This document shows, piece by piece, positions 33,981 through 42,655 of a DNA stretch of 64,000 nucleotides. Under the pieces are notes generated by a model that made no database searches, was not told where the DNA came from, and saw only the letters and a program-made list of their open reading frames with translations. The number at the start of each line of letters is the position of its first letter. Position 1 is the first letter of the stretch. The position numbers were made by a program, and so were the translations under genes. Origin of the DNA: JACVRW01 sp963827065. Its GTDB lineage: Bacteria > Actinomycetota > Thermoleophilia > Solirubrobacterales > Thermoleophilaceae. The DNA is taken from positions 124,001 to 188,000 of the forward strand of contig CAWGZM010000007.1 in the NCBI GenBank assembly GCA_963827065.1, read 5' to 3'.

Positions 33981-35042
33981 ATGGCGACGATCGACGCATA
34001 CGCGGACAAGAAGAAGACCGAGGAGGTCACCGCGCATGTGCTCTGGATGACCACGGGCCTCTCCTGCGAGGGCGACTCGGTCGCCATGACCTCGGCGACC
34101 AACCCGAGCCTCGAGGACATCATCACCCAGGCGATCCCGGGCATGCCGAAGGTCGTCGTACACAACCAGGTGATCGCCTACGAGGTCGGCGACGAGTACG
34201 CCCAGGCCTGGTTCGACGCAGAGGAGGGCAAGCTCGACCCGTTCGTCCTCGTGGTCGAGGGCTCGCTCGGCAACGAGAAGATCAACGGCGAGGGCCACTG
34301 GACCGGCTTCGCGGTGAACACCGCGAACGGCCAGCCGATCACGCTCAACGAGTGGGTCGACCGGCTCGCGCCGAAGGCCGCGGCCGTCGTGGCGGTCGGG
34401 ACCTGCGCCACCTATGGCGGCATCCCGGCGATGAAGAACAACCCGACCGGGGCGATGGGCCTGCCTGACTACCTCGGCTGGAAGTGGAAGTCGAAGGCCG
34501 GCCTGCCGGTCGTCTGCATCCCCGGCTGCCCGGCGCAGCCCGACAACATGACGGAGACGCTGCTCTACCTGGCGCTGCACCTCGCCGGGCTGGCGCCGGC
34601 GCCCGAGCTCGACGAGCAGCTGCGCCCCAAGTGGCTGTTCGGCCGCACCGTGCGCGAGGGCTGCAACCGGGCCGGCTTCGCGGAGGAGGGCGACTTCGCG
34701 ACCGAGTACGGCTCGGACCACCGCTGCCTCGTGAAGCTCGGCTGCAAGGGGCCGGTGGTCAAGTGCAACGTGCCGATCCGCGGCTGGGTGAACGGCATCG
34801 GCGGCTGCCCCAACGTGGGCGGCATCTGCATGGCCTGCACGATGCCGGGCTTCCCCGACAAGTACATGCCGTTCATGGACGAGGACCCGTGGGGGGCGCG
34901 CGCGGCGGGCGTGGCGAAGTACGCGTACGGCCCGATGGTCCGCTACTTCCGCAAGCGCAACATCAAGAAGAAGTACGACGTCGAGCCCGAGTGGCGTCAC
35001 AACAAACCGCAGTTGACCACCGGCTACCAGAAGCGCTGGTAA
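33981..35042 (+). CDS. hhyS: Group 1h [NiFe] hydrogenase small subunit
   Basis: 353 residues, no Tat signal. The N-terminal LWMTTGLSCEGDSVAMTSAT is the group 1h (former group 5) signature. The proximal cluster site reads C29-x2-D32, so one Cys ligand is replaced by Asp, as described for group 1h enzymes, and is completed by GTCATYGG and PGCPAQPDN. Further cluster cysteines are in HRCLVKLGCKGPVVKCN and GGCPNVGGICMACTMPGFPD. It carries electrons from the NiFe site. ATG chosen for its ribosome site; a TTG at 33960 is an alternative. Confidence 0.95.
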   Translation: MATIDAYADKKKTEEVTAHVLWMTTGLSCEGDSVAMTSATNPSLEDIITQAIPGMPKVVVHNQVIAYEVGDEYAQAWFDAEEGKLDPFVLVVEGSLGNEKINGEGHWTGFAVNTANGQPITLNEWVDRLAPKAAAVVAVGTCATYGGIPAMKNNPTGAMGLPDYLGWKWKSKAGLPVVCIPGCPAQPDNMTETLLYLALHLAGLAPAPELDEQLRPKWLFGRTVREGCNRAGFAEEGDFATEYGSDHRCLVKLGCKGPVVKCNVPIRGWVNGIGGCPNVGGICMACTMPGFPDKYMPFMDEDPWGARAAGVAKYAYGPMVRYFRKRNIKKKYDVEPEWRHNKPQLTTGYQKRW

Positions 35043-35054
35043 GGGGAGGCAGGC

Positions 35055-36833
35055 ATGTCGACAGTTGAGAGCCCCCGTGAACAGAAGGTCATGGTCAAGG
35101 AGATGTCCTGGGACCCGATCACCCGCATCGTCGGGTCACTCGGGATCCACACGGAGGTCGACTTCGCCAACCAGCAGGTCCTGAAGTGCTACTCGACCTC
35201 GATGATCTTCCGCGGCTTCGACATCTTCATGAAGGGGATCGACCCGCGCGACGCGCACTTCATCACCAGCCGCATCTGCGGCATCTGCGGCGACAACCAC
35301 TGCACCTGCTCCTGCCTGAACCAGAACATGGCCTACGGGGTCAAGCCGCCGCCGCTCGGCGACATGGCCTTCAACATGGCCGAGGCCGCTGACTACATCT
35401 TCGACCACGCGATCTTCAACGACTGCATGGCGAACGTGGACTTCTGCGAGCAGATGGTGAAGGAGACGAACCCGACGCTGCTCGCGAAGGCCGAGAACAC
35501 CTCCGCGCCGGGGCAGGACATCCACGGCTACAAGACGATCGCGGACATCATGCGGGCGCTCAACCCGTTCACGGGCGAGTTCTACCTGGAGACCCTCCAC
35601 GTGGCCCGCTACACGCGCGAGATGTACTGCCTGTTCGGAGGCCGGCACACGCACCCGTCGACGATCATGCCGGGCGGCTGCAGCGCCGACATCACCCACC
35701 AGACGTGCACGGACTACTACGTGCGCCTCATGAAGTACTTCGACTACGTGAAGAGAAGCGTGCCGATGCACGACGACCTGTACGACTTCTTCCTCACGGA
35801 GCTCCCGGGCTACGACATGGTCGGCTACCGGGAGACGAACCTCGTCAACTGGGGTGCCTTCGACGACCCCGACTACGTCGACTACCGCTACGAGAACATG
35901 ACGGAGTGGGGCAACAAGCGGTACATCACCCCGGGCATCGCGATCGGCGGCGAGCTGATCACCACCGACCTGGTCGAGATCAACCTCGCGATCCGCATCC
36001 TGCTGGGCAGCTCGTACTTCGACGGCTGGGAGAACGAGCGCACCTTCGTCACCCAGGACCCGCTCGGCAACCCGGTCGACAAGAACCACCCTTGGAACAA
36101 GGTCACGCTGCCGAAGCCGCAGAAGCGCGACTTCACGGACAAGTACACGTGGGTGGTGTCGCCGCGCATCTATGACAAGCGCACCGACACGCACGTCTGC
36201 TGCGACACCGGCGGTGGGCCGTTTGCCCGCCAGTGGTGCACGGCGAAGGCGGGCCTCGTCGACTTCGGCTACGCGCGGGCGACGGGGAACAGCATCCAGA
36301 TGGCGCTGCCGCGTTCGGCCAACTTCCCGGAGATGGAGATGGAGTGGCACGTGCCGGAGAAGTCGAACGCGATCGAGCGCGATCGCGCCCGGACGTACCA
36401 CCAGGCGTACTCGGCGCTGATCGCGCTCCACAACCTGGAGCGCGCGATGAAGGAGGTGCAGGCCGGCCGCACGAAGAGCTGGAACGACTTCACTGTTCCG
36501 GAGTCGGCGGTCAGCGTTGGCTTCCACGAGGCGGCCCGCGGCGTGCTCTCGCACCACATGGTGATCGAGGAGGGCAAGATCGCGAACTACCAGCCCTACC
36601 CGCCGACGCCGTGGAACGCGAGCCCGCGCGACGTCTACGGGACTCCCGGCCCCTACGAGGACGCGGTGCAGAACACGCCGATCTTCGAGGAGAACGGCCC
36701 GGAGAACTTCAAGGGTGTCGACATCATGCGCGCCGTCCGGTCGTTCGACCCGTGCCTGCCGTGCGGCGTGCACATGTACGGCGGCAAGGGGCCGGTCCGG
36801 AAGGTGGTCCACACACCCACGGCCCTCTGCTGA
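35055..36833 (+). CDS. hhyL: Group 1h [NiFe] hydrogenase large subunit
   Basis: 592 residues. It binds the NiFe(CN)2CO centre and splits H2. The N-terminal ligand motif RICGICGDNHC supplies C75 and C78, and the C-terminal DPCLPCGVH supplies the other two (about 567 and 570). About 19 residues after His573 should be removed by the protease encoded downstream. Group 1h enzymes oxidise H2 at atmospheric levels and tolerate O2. An AGGGGAGG ribosome site precedes the ATG. Confidence 0.96.
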   Translation: MSTVESPREQKVMVKEMSWDPITRIVGSLGIHTEVDFANQQVLKCYSTSMIFRGFDIFMKGIDPRDAHFITSRICGICGDNHCTCSCLNQNMAYGVKPPPLGDMAFNMAEAADYIFDHAIFNDCMANVDFCEQMVKETNPTLLAKAENTSAPGQDIHGYKTIADIMRALNPFTGEFYLETLHVARYTREMYCLFGGRHTHPSTIMPGGCSADITHQTCTDYYVRLMKYFDYVKRSVPMHDDLYDFFLTELPGYDMVGYRETNLVNWGAFDDPDYVDYRYENMTEWGNKRYITPGIAIGGELITTDLVEINLAIRILLGSSYFDGWENERTFVTQDPLGNPVDKNHPWNKVTLPKPQKRDFTDKYTWVVSPRIYDKRTDTHVCCDTGGGPFARQWCTAKAGLVDFGYARATGNSIQMALPRSANFPEMEMEWHVPEKSNAIERDRARTYHQAYSALIALHNLERAMKEVQAGRTKSWNDFTVPESAVSVGFHEAARGVLSHHMVIEEGKIANYQPYPPTPWNASPRDVYGTPGPYEDAVQNTPIFEENGPENFKGVDIMRAVRSFDPCLPCGVHMYGGKGPVRKVVHTPTALC

Positions 36834-36835
36834 CG

Positions 36836-37648
36836 ATGGAATCCGAGCAGCTGATGGCCCGTGTGCAGGAGCTCACGGGACGGCTTGAGCACCTCGAGGA
36901 CGACGCGGGGCGCGAGCTTGCCGAGGAGCTGACCTCGGCGGTCGTGCAGATGTACGGCGCCGGGCTCGAGCGCATCGTCGACCTGGTCGACGAGGGCACG
37001 CGCGATGCGCTGGCGCAGGACGACCTGGTCGCGGGTCTGCTGATGATCCACGACCTCTATCCGGTTCCGATCGAGGAGCGCGTCGCCCAGGCGCTCGACA
37101 CGGTGCGCCCCTACATGGAGTCGCACGGCGGCAACGTCGAGCTGCTCGGGATCGAGAACGGGATCGCCAGGCTGCGGCTCGAGGGCAGCTGCAAGTCGTG
37201 CCGTGCGTCGTCGTCGACGCTCGAGCTGGCGGTGCGCCGGGCGCTCGAGGAGGCGGCGCCCGACCTCGACGGCATGGATGTCGAGGGCATCGTCGAGGAG
37301 GAGGAGCCGCCCCCGATCTCGGGCACGCCGCTGCCGGTGCTGAACGGCGCGCCCGGTTGGCACAGCCTCCCGATCGGAGCGCCCGAGGCACTCGTGGCAA
37401 CCGCAGTCGACGGCGTCCCGCTCGTTGTCGCGAACGTCGACGGGACGCTGCTCGCATACCGCAACGCGTGCGCGGACTGCGGCGGCACGCTCGAGGGAGG
37501 CGCGCTCGACGCCGGCGCGCTCAGCTGTCCGGGCTGCGGGCGCAGGTTCTTCCTGCCGCAGGCGGGCCGCTCGATGGACGACGATCACCTGCAGCTCCAG
37601 CCGGTCCCGCTCCTGCGCGAGCACGAGGAGATCAAGGTCGCGCTGTGA
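36836..37648 (+). CDS. NifU-domain/Rieske-like fusion, hydrogenase electron carrier candidate
   Basis: 270 residues. A helical N-terminus is followed by a NifU C-terminal domain (MESHGGNVELLGIENG with cluster motif CKSC) and a Rieske-like domain at about 195-260. In the latter the metal ligands are CADC and CPGC, four cysteines instead of the usual two Cys and two His, so a low-potential 2Fe-2S or a rubredoxin-type iron is likely. NifU/Rieske proteins accompany group 1h hydrogenases and are thought to pass electrons to the respiratory chain. Confidence 0.85.
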   Translation: MESEQLMARVQELTGRLEHLEDDAGRELAEELTSAVVQMYGAGLERIVDLVDEGTRDALAQDDLVAGLLMIHDLYPVPIEERVAQALDTVRPYMESHGGNVELLGIENGIARLRLEGSCKSCRASSSTLELAVRRALEEAAPDLDGMDVEGIVEEEEPPPISGTPLPVLNGAPGWHSLPIGAPEALVATAVDGVPLVVANVDGTLLAYRNACADCGGTLEGGALDAGALSCPGCGRRFFLPQAGRSMDDDHLQLQPVPLLREHEEIKVAL

Positions 37649-38259
37649 GCCGTGCGCCGATGGTGTCCGGCCTGCGCGGCCTGGCGAAGCCGAAGCCTCC
37701 GGCTCCGGCTCCCGAGGCGGGCGAGCATTGCGATCTCTGCGGGACGAGCGTGCCCGGCGACCACCGCCACATGCTCAACCTCTACGAGCGTCAGATCGTC
37801 TGCGTGTGCGAGAGCTGTTGGGCGCTGCGCTCCGGCGACGCCGAGTTCCGGCCGACGGGCAATCGCACCCTCTGGCTCGACGACTTCGAGCTCCCGGAGG
37901 AGATCTGGGCGCAGTTCCGGATCCCGATCGGGCTCGCCTTCTTCATGTACTCGAGCGTGACGGACTGCGTTGTAGCGCTCTACCCGAGCCCCGCCGGCGC
38001 CACCGAGAGCGAGCTCCACTTCGAGACCTGGAGCCGGCTCGCGGACATGAACCCGGTCCTGCGCTCGCTCGAACCCGACGCGGAGGCGCTCATCGTCAAC
38101 CGCACGTCCCAGCCGCCGGCGTTCGCAATCGCTCCCATCGATCGCTGTTACATGCTGGTCGGGCTCGTCAAGGCGTCCTGGGAGGGCATCTCCGGCGGTG
38201 CCGGCATCGAGCGGGCGATCGAGTCCTACTTCGAGGAGCTCAGGGAGCGAGCGGCGTGA
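37645..38259 (+). CDS. DUF5947-family hydrogenase-associated protein
   Basis: 204 residues. Two CxxC pairs in the N-terminal third (HCDLCGTSV and CVCESC) suggest a zinc ribbon. The rest is a soluble alpha/beta domain (WLDDFELPEEIWAQFRIPIG). DUF5947 proteins occur almost only in Hhy-type clusters; function unknown. Coupled by GTGA on both sides. Confidence 0.82.
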   Translation: MSRAPMVSGLRGLAKPKPPAPAPEAGEHCDLCGTSVPGDHRHMLNLYERQIVCVCESCWALRSGDAEFRPTGNRTLWLDDFELPEEIWAQFRIPIGLAFFMYSSVTDCVVALYPSPAGATESELHFETWSRLADMNPVLRSLEPDAEALIVNRTSQPPAFAIAPIDRCYMLVGLVKASWEGISGGAGIERAIESYFEELRERAA

Positions 38260-38918
38260 ACCGGCCGGAGCTCGTCACGGAGCTGCCGGTGGCACCCGAG
38301 CCCGAGTTTCAGGTGCTCGCCGCGAGCGGCCGCCGCCACGCGGCGGTGCCGGCCCTCGACTTCGACGTCCACGTCAGCGAGCCGAGCGGCAGACAGGTCT
38401 ACGTGATCGCGCTCAGCGCGCAGGTCATGATCGAGCCCGCGCGTCGCGCCTACGACGCCGAGACCCGCGCCAAGCTCGTCGAGCTGTTCGGGGCGCCCGA
38501 GCGCTGGGCGACCACCACCCGCAGCCTCGTGTGGCACCAGGCCGACGCGCTGGTGCCGGCGTTCACCGGGGCCACCACCTTCCGGATCGCCGTGCCGGCG
38601 GGCTTCGACATGGAGGTCGCGTCCTCGAAGTACCTGTACGGCCTGTCGGATGGCGAGGTCCCGCTCGCGTTCAACTTCAACGGCACGATCCACTACCGCG
38701 GCGACGACGGCCGGCTGCAGCTGTCGCTCGTGCCGTGGTCCTGCTCGGCGGAGTTCCGGCTGCCGGTCGCCACCTGGCGCGACCTGATGGCCCACTACTA
38801 CCCGCACACGGGCTGGATCCCGTTGCACGAGGAGACGCTCGAGGCGCTCCAGCGCGAGAAGGCCCGGCGCGGCTCGCCGACGCTCGACGCCTGTATTGCG
38901 GAGCTCCTCGACTCATGA
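38256..38918 (+). CDS. DUF6084-family hydrogenase-associated protein
   Basis: 220 residues, rich in beta strands (DFDVHVSEPSGRQVYVIALS, GTIHYRGDDGRLQLSLVPWS), no cysteine cluster apart from VPWSCSAEF. It always accompanies DUF5947 in such clusters as far as I recall. Possibly an assembly or membrane-interaction partner. GTG start overlaps the previous gene. Confidence 0.8.
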   Translation: MNRPELVTELPVAPEPEFQVLAASGRRHAAVPALDFDVHVSEPSGRQVYVIALSAQVMIEPARRAYDAETRAKLVELFGAPERWATTTRSLVWHQADALVPAFTGATTFRIAVPAGFDMEVASSKYLYGLSDGEVPLAFNFNGTIHYRGDDGRLQLSLVPWSCSAEFRLPVATWRDLMAHYYPHTGWIPLHEETLEALQREKARRGSPTLDACIAELLDS

Positions 38919-39955
38919 ACGAGCTGGTCGACACGCTGCTGTACGAGGGCTACGCGCTCTATCCGTACACGCCGGGCGCGACGAAGAACGCCACGCCGAC
39001 CCCGTTCGGGATCGTCTATCCGCCCGCCTATGCGCGGACGCTCGAGAGCGCGTTCGACCACCTCGAGCTGCGCTGCGTCGTGGAGGGGGACGAGCCCGAG
39101 GTCGGGTGCGAGGTGCGCTTCCTGGCGCCCAGCGGCGAGCGCCACCGGGCGGAGCCGCAGCGGGCCGCGGGCCCCGGCGACTTCCGCTTCGGCGAGCTGG
39201 TCGTGCACGTCGCACTCACGCGGGAGCCCGGCAACGAGGTCTGCCTGCGGGTCGAGAACCGCACCGAGGCGCCCGACGGCCTCGATCGGGCCGGGGCGCT
39301 GCGCCTCTCGCTGATCTCGACGCATCCGCTGCTCACGGTGAAGGGAGGCCGTTTCCTGTCCCAGCTCGATGCCCCGTGCGAGAGCGTCAACACCTGGCCC
39401 GTGCTCGCCTCACCCCAGGACGACGTGATGCTCGGCGCCGCGATCGTCCTGCCCGACCATCCGCAGATCGCCCCGGAGAGCCGCGGCAACCTCTTCGACA
39501 ACACCGAGATCGAGGAGGCCCTCGTCCTGCACGTGCAGGCCCTGAGCGACGCCGAGCGCGCCGAGATCGAGCGTCAGGATCCCGCCGTGCGGGAGATGGT
39601 CGAGCGGGCCGGGGCGGTCACCCAGGAGGAGCTCTTGAGGCTGCACGGCCGCATGACGCTCGAGCCGCCGCAACCCTCCGCCGCCGTCCGCGATCCCACC
39701 CGCGGGCTGCCCGACGTGGAGGTCGACGGGGTCGTGTTCCAGCGCGGCGGACGCGCGGTGGTGAGGCCCGGCCTCGACGCCGACCTGCACGCGCGCATGC
39801 TCGAGGGGCGCACGGTGACCGTGGAGCGCATCTACCGCGACTACGACGGCCGGATCCACATCGGCGTGGCGCTCGACGAGCCGGGCCAGGAGATCCTGCG
39901 CGAGACCGGGCGCTTCCTGTGGTTCTTCCCACCCGAGCTGGAGGTGATCGAGTGA
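38915..39955 (+). CDS. Hydrogenase-cluster protein of unknown function
   Basis: 346 residues. It begins MNELVDTLLYEGYALYPYTP GATKNATPTPFGIVYPPAY, then a beta-rich body with ISTHPLLTVKGGRFLSQLDA and VLASPQDDVMLGAAIVLPDH, and ends FLWFFPPELEVIE. No known catalytic motif. Conserved in comparable hydrogenase operons (from memory), so assembly or scaffold roles are possible. Overlaps both neighbours by 4 bases. Confidence 0.75.
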   Translation: MNELVDTLLYEGYALYPYTPGATKNATPTPFGIVYPPAYARTLESAFDHLELRCVVEGDEPEVGCEVRFLAPSGERHRAEPQRAAGPGDFRFGELVVHVALTREPGNEVCLRVENRTEAPDGLDRAGALRLSLISTHPLLTVKGGRFLSQLDAPCESVNTWPVLASPQDDVMLGAAIVLPDHPQIAPESRGNLFDNTEIEEALVLHVQALSDAERAEIERQDPAVREMVERAGAVTQEELLRLHGRMTLEPPQPSAAVRDPTRGLPDVEVDGVVFQRGGRAVVRPGLDADLHARMLEGRTVTVERIYRDYDGRIHIGVALDEPGQEILRETGRFLWFFPPELEVIE

Positions 39956-40452
39956 AGCGGATCCTCGTTGCCGGTATCGGCAACGCCTGGTTGAGGGACG
40001 ACGGCTTCGGCGGCGAGGTCGTGACGCGCCTCGAGGCCCGCGGCCTGCCCGAGGAGGCCGCCGTCTTCGACTTCGCGACCGGAGGACTCGACCTCGCCTA
40101 CGAGCTGATGCGCGGCTACGACGCGCTGATCCTCGTCGACGTCAGCAGGCAGGGCGGCGAGCCCGGGACGCTGTATGTGATGGAGGCGCTCGAGGAGGAC
40201 GTGGAGGCGGGCATCGAGGACGGCCAGCTGATCAACCCGCACGCGATGGATCCCCAGACCGTCCTGCGCTTCGTCAAGACGCTGGGCGCCTGGCCCGGCA
40301 AGGTCGTCGTGATCGCCTGCGAGCCGGCGGAGGTCGAGGACATGGGAATGGGCCTCACCGAGCAGGTCGAGCGCGCCGTGGACGGCGCCGTCGCGCTCGT
40401 GGTCGAGACGATCGAGGAGCTGCGCACGGACGCCGCCTACACGGGTGGCTAG
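39952..40452 (+). CDS. Hydrogenase maturation endopeptidase (HyaD/HybD family)
   Basis: 166 residues. GIGNAWLRDDGFGGEV carries the nickel-sensing Asp, ILVDVS the second Asp, and NPHAMDP the His. It checks nickel insertion and cuts the C-terminal tail of HhyL after the DPCxxCxxH motif. GTG start overlaps the upstream stop. Confidence 0.93.
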   Translation: MKRILVAGIGNAWLRDDGFGGEVVTRLEARGLPEEAAVFDFATGGLDLAYELMRGYDALILVDVSRQGGEPGTLYVMEALEEDVEAGIEDGQLINPHAMDPQTVLRFVKTLGAWPGKVVVIACEPAEVEDMGMGLTEQVERAVDGAVALVVETIEELRTDAAYTGG

Positions 40453-40455
40453 GCG

Positions 40456-40815
40456 ATGCACGAGCTGTCGCTCTCCAGCGCGATCGTCAACACCGTTGTC
40501 AAGCACGCGGACGGGCGGCGGGTGAGCGTGGTGAACCTGCGAGTGGGCGCGCTGCGCCAGGTCGTGCCGGACACGCTCGACTTCTACTTCGACTTCGTCG
40601 CGAAGGAGACCGTCTGCGAGGGAGCACGGCTCGAGCAGGAGCTGATCGCGGCGCGGCTTCGCTGCGCGGATTGCGAGAGCGAGTGGGAGATCGAGCTGCC
40701 GGTCTTCCTGTGCCCGTCCTGCGGGCCCGGCGGGGCGGTCGAGGTGGCGAGCGGCAACGAGTTCGAGGTTGAGTCGATCGAGGTCGAGGAGGCGGAATGC
40801 ATCGCACCAAGGTGA
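40456..40815 (+). CDS. hypA: Hydrogenase nickel incorporation protein HypA
   Basis: 119 residues. MHELSL with His2 binds nickel, and the zinc site is two CxxC motifs (CADC and CPSC). It delivers nickel to the large subunit with HypB. The last 19 bases overlap the hypB start in another frame. Confidence 0.95.
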   Translation: MHELSLSSAIVNTVVKHADGRRVSVVNLRVGALRQVVPDTLDFYFDFVAKETVCEGARLEQELIAARLRCADCESEWEIELPVFLCPSCGPGGAVEVASGNEFEVESIEVEEAECIAPR

Positions 40816-41477
40816 AGATCGTCGAGGAGGCGCTCGACGCCAACAACACGATCGCGCGGGCCAACCGCGACGACTTCGACCGCGCCGGCGTGCGGGTCGT
40901 CAACTTCATGAGCGCGCCGGGCGCGGGCAAGACGGCGCTGCTCGAGCGCGTCGTCACCGAGCTGCCGGACGTCCGCGTGGGCGTCCTCGAAGGCGACGTG
41001 CAGGGGTCGATGGACGCCGACCGGCTCGCGTCGCTGCACGTGCCGGTGACCCAGCTCAACACCGACCCGAGCTTCGGCGGCGAGTGCCACCTGGACGCGA
41101 ACATGGTGCGCTCGGCCCTGCCGGAGCTGCCGCTCGACGAGATCGACCTGCTCGTGATCGAGAACGTGGGCAACCTCGTCTGCCCGGCCGAGTTCAAAGT
41201 GGGGGAGGACGCCCGCATCATGGTCTCGGCGGTCACAGAGGGCGAGGAGAAGCCGCTCAAGTACCCGCTCATGTTCCGCGCCTGCGAGCTCGTGCTGATC
41301 AACAAGATCGACCTGCTCCCGCACCTCGACTTCGACCTCGACAAGTTCCTCTACAACCTCGAGTCGGTGCATCCCGGCGTCGAGCACATGCTCGTGAGCG
41401 CGAGGACGGGGGAGGGCATCGAGGAGTGGCGCGACTGGCTCGCACGAATCGCCTCCGTGGAGCGGGTGGGCGTGTGA
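40797..41477 (+). CDS. hypB: Hydrogenase nickel GTPase HypB
   Basis: 226 residues. Walker A SAPGAGKTALLERV, then EGDVQGSMDADR and IENVGNLVCPAEF, and the guanine motif NKIDLL. The N-terminus lacks the His-rich nickel-storage stretch of some HypB proteins. Drives nickel transfer from HypA. GTGA overlap with the SIS gene. Confidence 0.95.
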   Translation: MHRTKVKIVEEALDANNTIARANRDDFDRAGVRVVNFMSAPGAGKTALLERVVTELPDVRVGVLEGDVQGSMDADRLASLHVPVTQLNTDPSFGGECHLDANMVRSALPELPLDEIDLLVIENVGNLVCPAEFKVGEDARIMVSAVTEGEEKPLKYPLMFRACELVLINKIDLLPHLDFDLDKFLYNLESVHPGVEHMLVSARTGEGIEEWRDWLARIASVERVGV

Positions 41478-42655
41478 ACCAGGCGCTCGGGACAGACGTC
41501 CTCGAGCGCGCGCTCGCTGAGCGCACACGGGCAAACAGCACTTTCTTCGAGGCCGAGGCGGAGCGGTTGGCTCGCCTCTGTCACCGGATGGCGGAGCGCT
41601 TCGCCCGCAACGGCCGCCTGATCGCGCTCGGCCTGTCCCCGGCCGCACGCTCGGACGCCCGGCACGTGGCGGTCGAGTTCGTGCACCCGGTGATCGTGGG
41701 CAAACGGGCGCTGCCGGCGCTCGCCCTGAGCGCGGAGGGCGGCCCGCTGGAGCGGCAGGTGCGGCTGCTGGTCGAGCCCGACGACATGGCGATCGCGTTC
41801 GGCGATGCTGCCGCGGCCGTCGAGGCGGCCCGCGAGCTCGGCTGCCTCACCATCGCGTTCGAGCGCATGGGCGCGGAGTGGGAGTTCGAACCGCCGTCCG
41901 AGGACGCGTCGGTCCGCCAGGAGCTCGTCGAGACGCTCTACCACGTGCTCTGGGAGCTCGTGCACGTGTTCTTCGACCACCGCGGACTGCTGGAGGGCCG
42001 CGCGGAGCGGCAGCTGCACGACCCCGGCGCCTCGAGCTTTCTGTACCCGTTCCTCTCGGAGCAGGAGACCGACCTGGGCGCGGTGGTCGAGGACGTGCGC
42101 CGCTCCGTCCTCGCGAAGTCGCGCGAGGTCGGCGACCTGCGGGCGCAGACGCTCGGCGAGAACGCTGCCGCCTTGGGGGCCGCCGCCGAGAGCCTGCGCA
42201 CAAACCTCAACGGGGGCGGGCGGATGCTCGCGCTCGGCAACGGCGGTTCCGCCACCGACGCTATGGACGTCGTGGCGGACTTCCGCTCCCCGCCCGACCC
42301 GCGCTGGACCCCGCGCCCGGCGCTCGATCTGACCGAGGACGCCGCCATCCTGACCGCGATCGCCAACGACATCGGCACCGAGGCGATCTTCTCGCGCCAG
42401 GTGATCGCGCACGGGCGCCCCGGCGACACGCTGCTCGCGATCTCGACGAGCGGCAACTCCGCCAACGTGATCGCGGCCCTCGAGGAGGCGCGACGCCGCG
42501 GCCTGAGCACGATCGCGATGGTCGGCTACGACGGCGGCCGGGTGGCCTCGGAGCGCCTTGCGGAGCACGTGATCGTCACGCGCTCGGAGCACATCCCGCG
42601 CATCCAAGAGGCCCAGGCGAGCGCGTACCACGTGCTGCGGGAGCTGGTCGCTTGA
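41474..42655 (+). CDS. SIS-domain protein in hydrogenase operon
   Basis: 393 residues, two sugar-isomerase-like halves. The C-terminal half (about 200-393) is a full GmhA-type SIS domain: LALGNGGSATDAMDVVADFR, AISTSGNSANVIAALEEA, EHIPRIQEAQASAYHVLREL. The N-terminal half (MAERFARNGRLIALGLSPAA) looks like a diverged or degenerate SIS copy. GmhA makes heptose phosphates, but no LPS pathway is expected here; its place between hypB and hypF suggests a role in hydrogenase maturation. Confidence 0.8.
   Translation: MNQALGTDVLERALAERTRANSTFFEAEAERLARLCHRMAERFARNGRLIALGLSPAARSDARHVAVEFVHPVIVGKRALPALALSAEGGPLERQVRLLVEPDDMAIAFGDAAAAVEAARELGCLTIAFERMGAEWEFEPPSEDASVRQELVETLYHVLWELVHVFFDHRGLLEGRAERQLHDPGASSFLYPFLSEQETDLGAVVEDVRRSVLAKSREVGDLRAQTLGENAAALGAAAESLRTNLNGGGRMLALGNGGSATDAMDVVADFRSPPDPRWTPRPALDLTEDAAILTAIANDIGTEAIFSRQVIAHGRPGDTLLAISTSGNSANVIAALEEARRRGLSTIAMVGYDGGRVASERLAEHVIVTRSEHIPRIQEAQASAYHVLRELVA

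Noticed and set aside
40797..40815. Overlap of hypA and hypB as a frameshift or fusion
   Set aside because: Both proteins are full length with normal termini; the 19-bp overlap is ordinary coupling.
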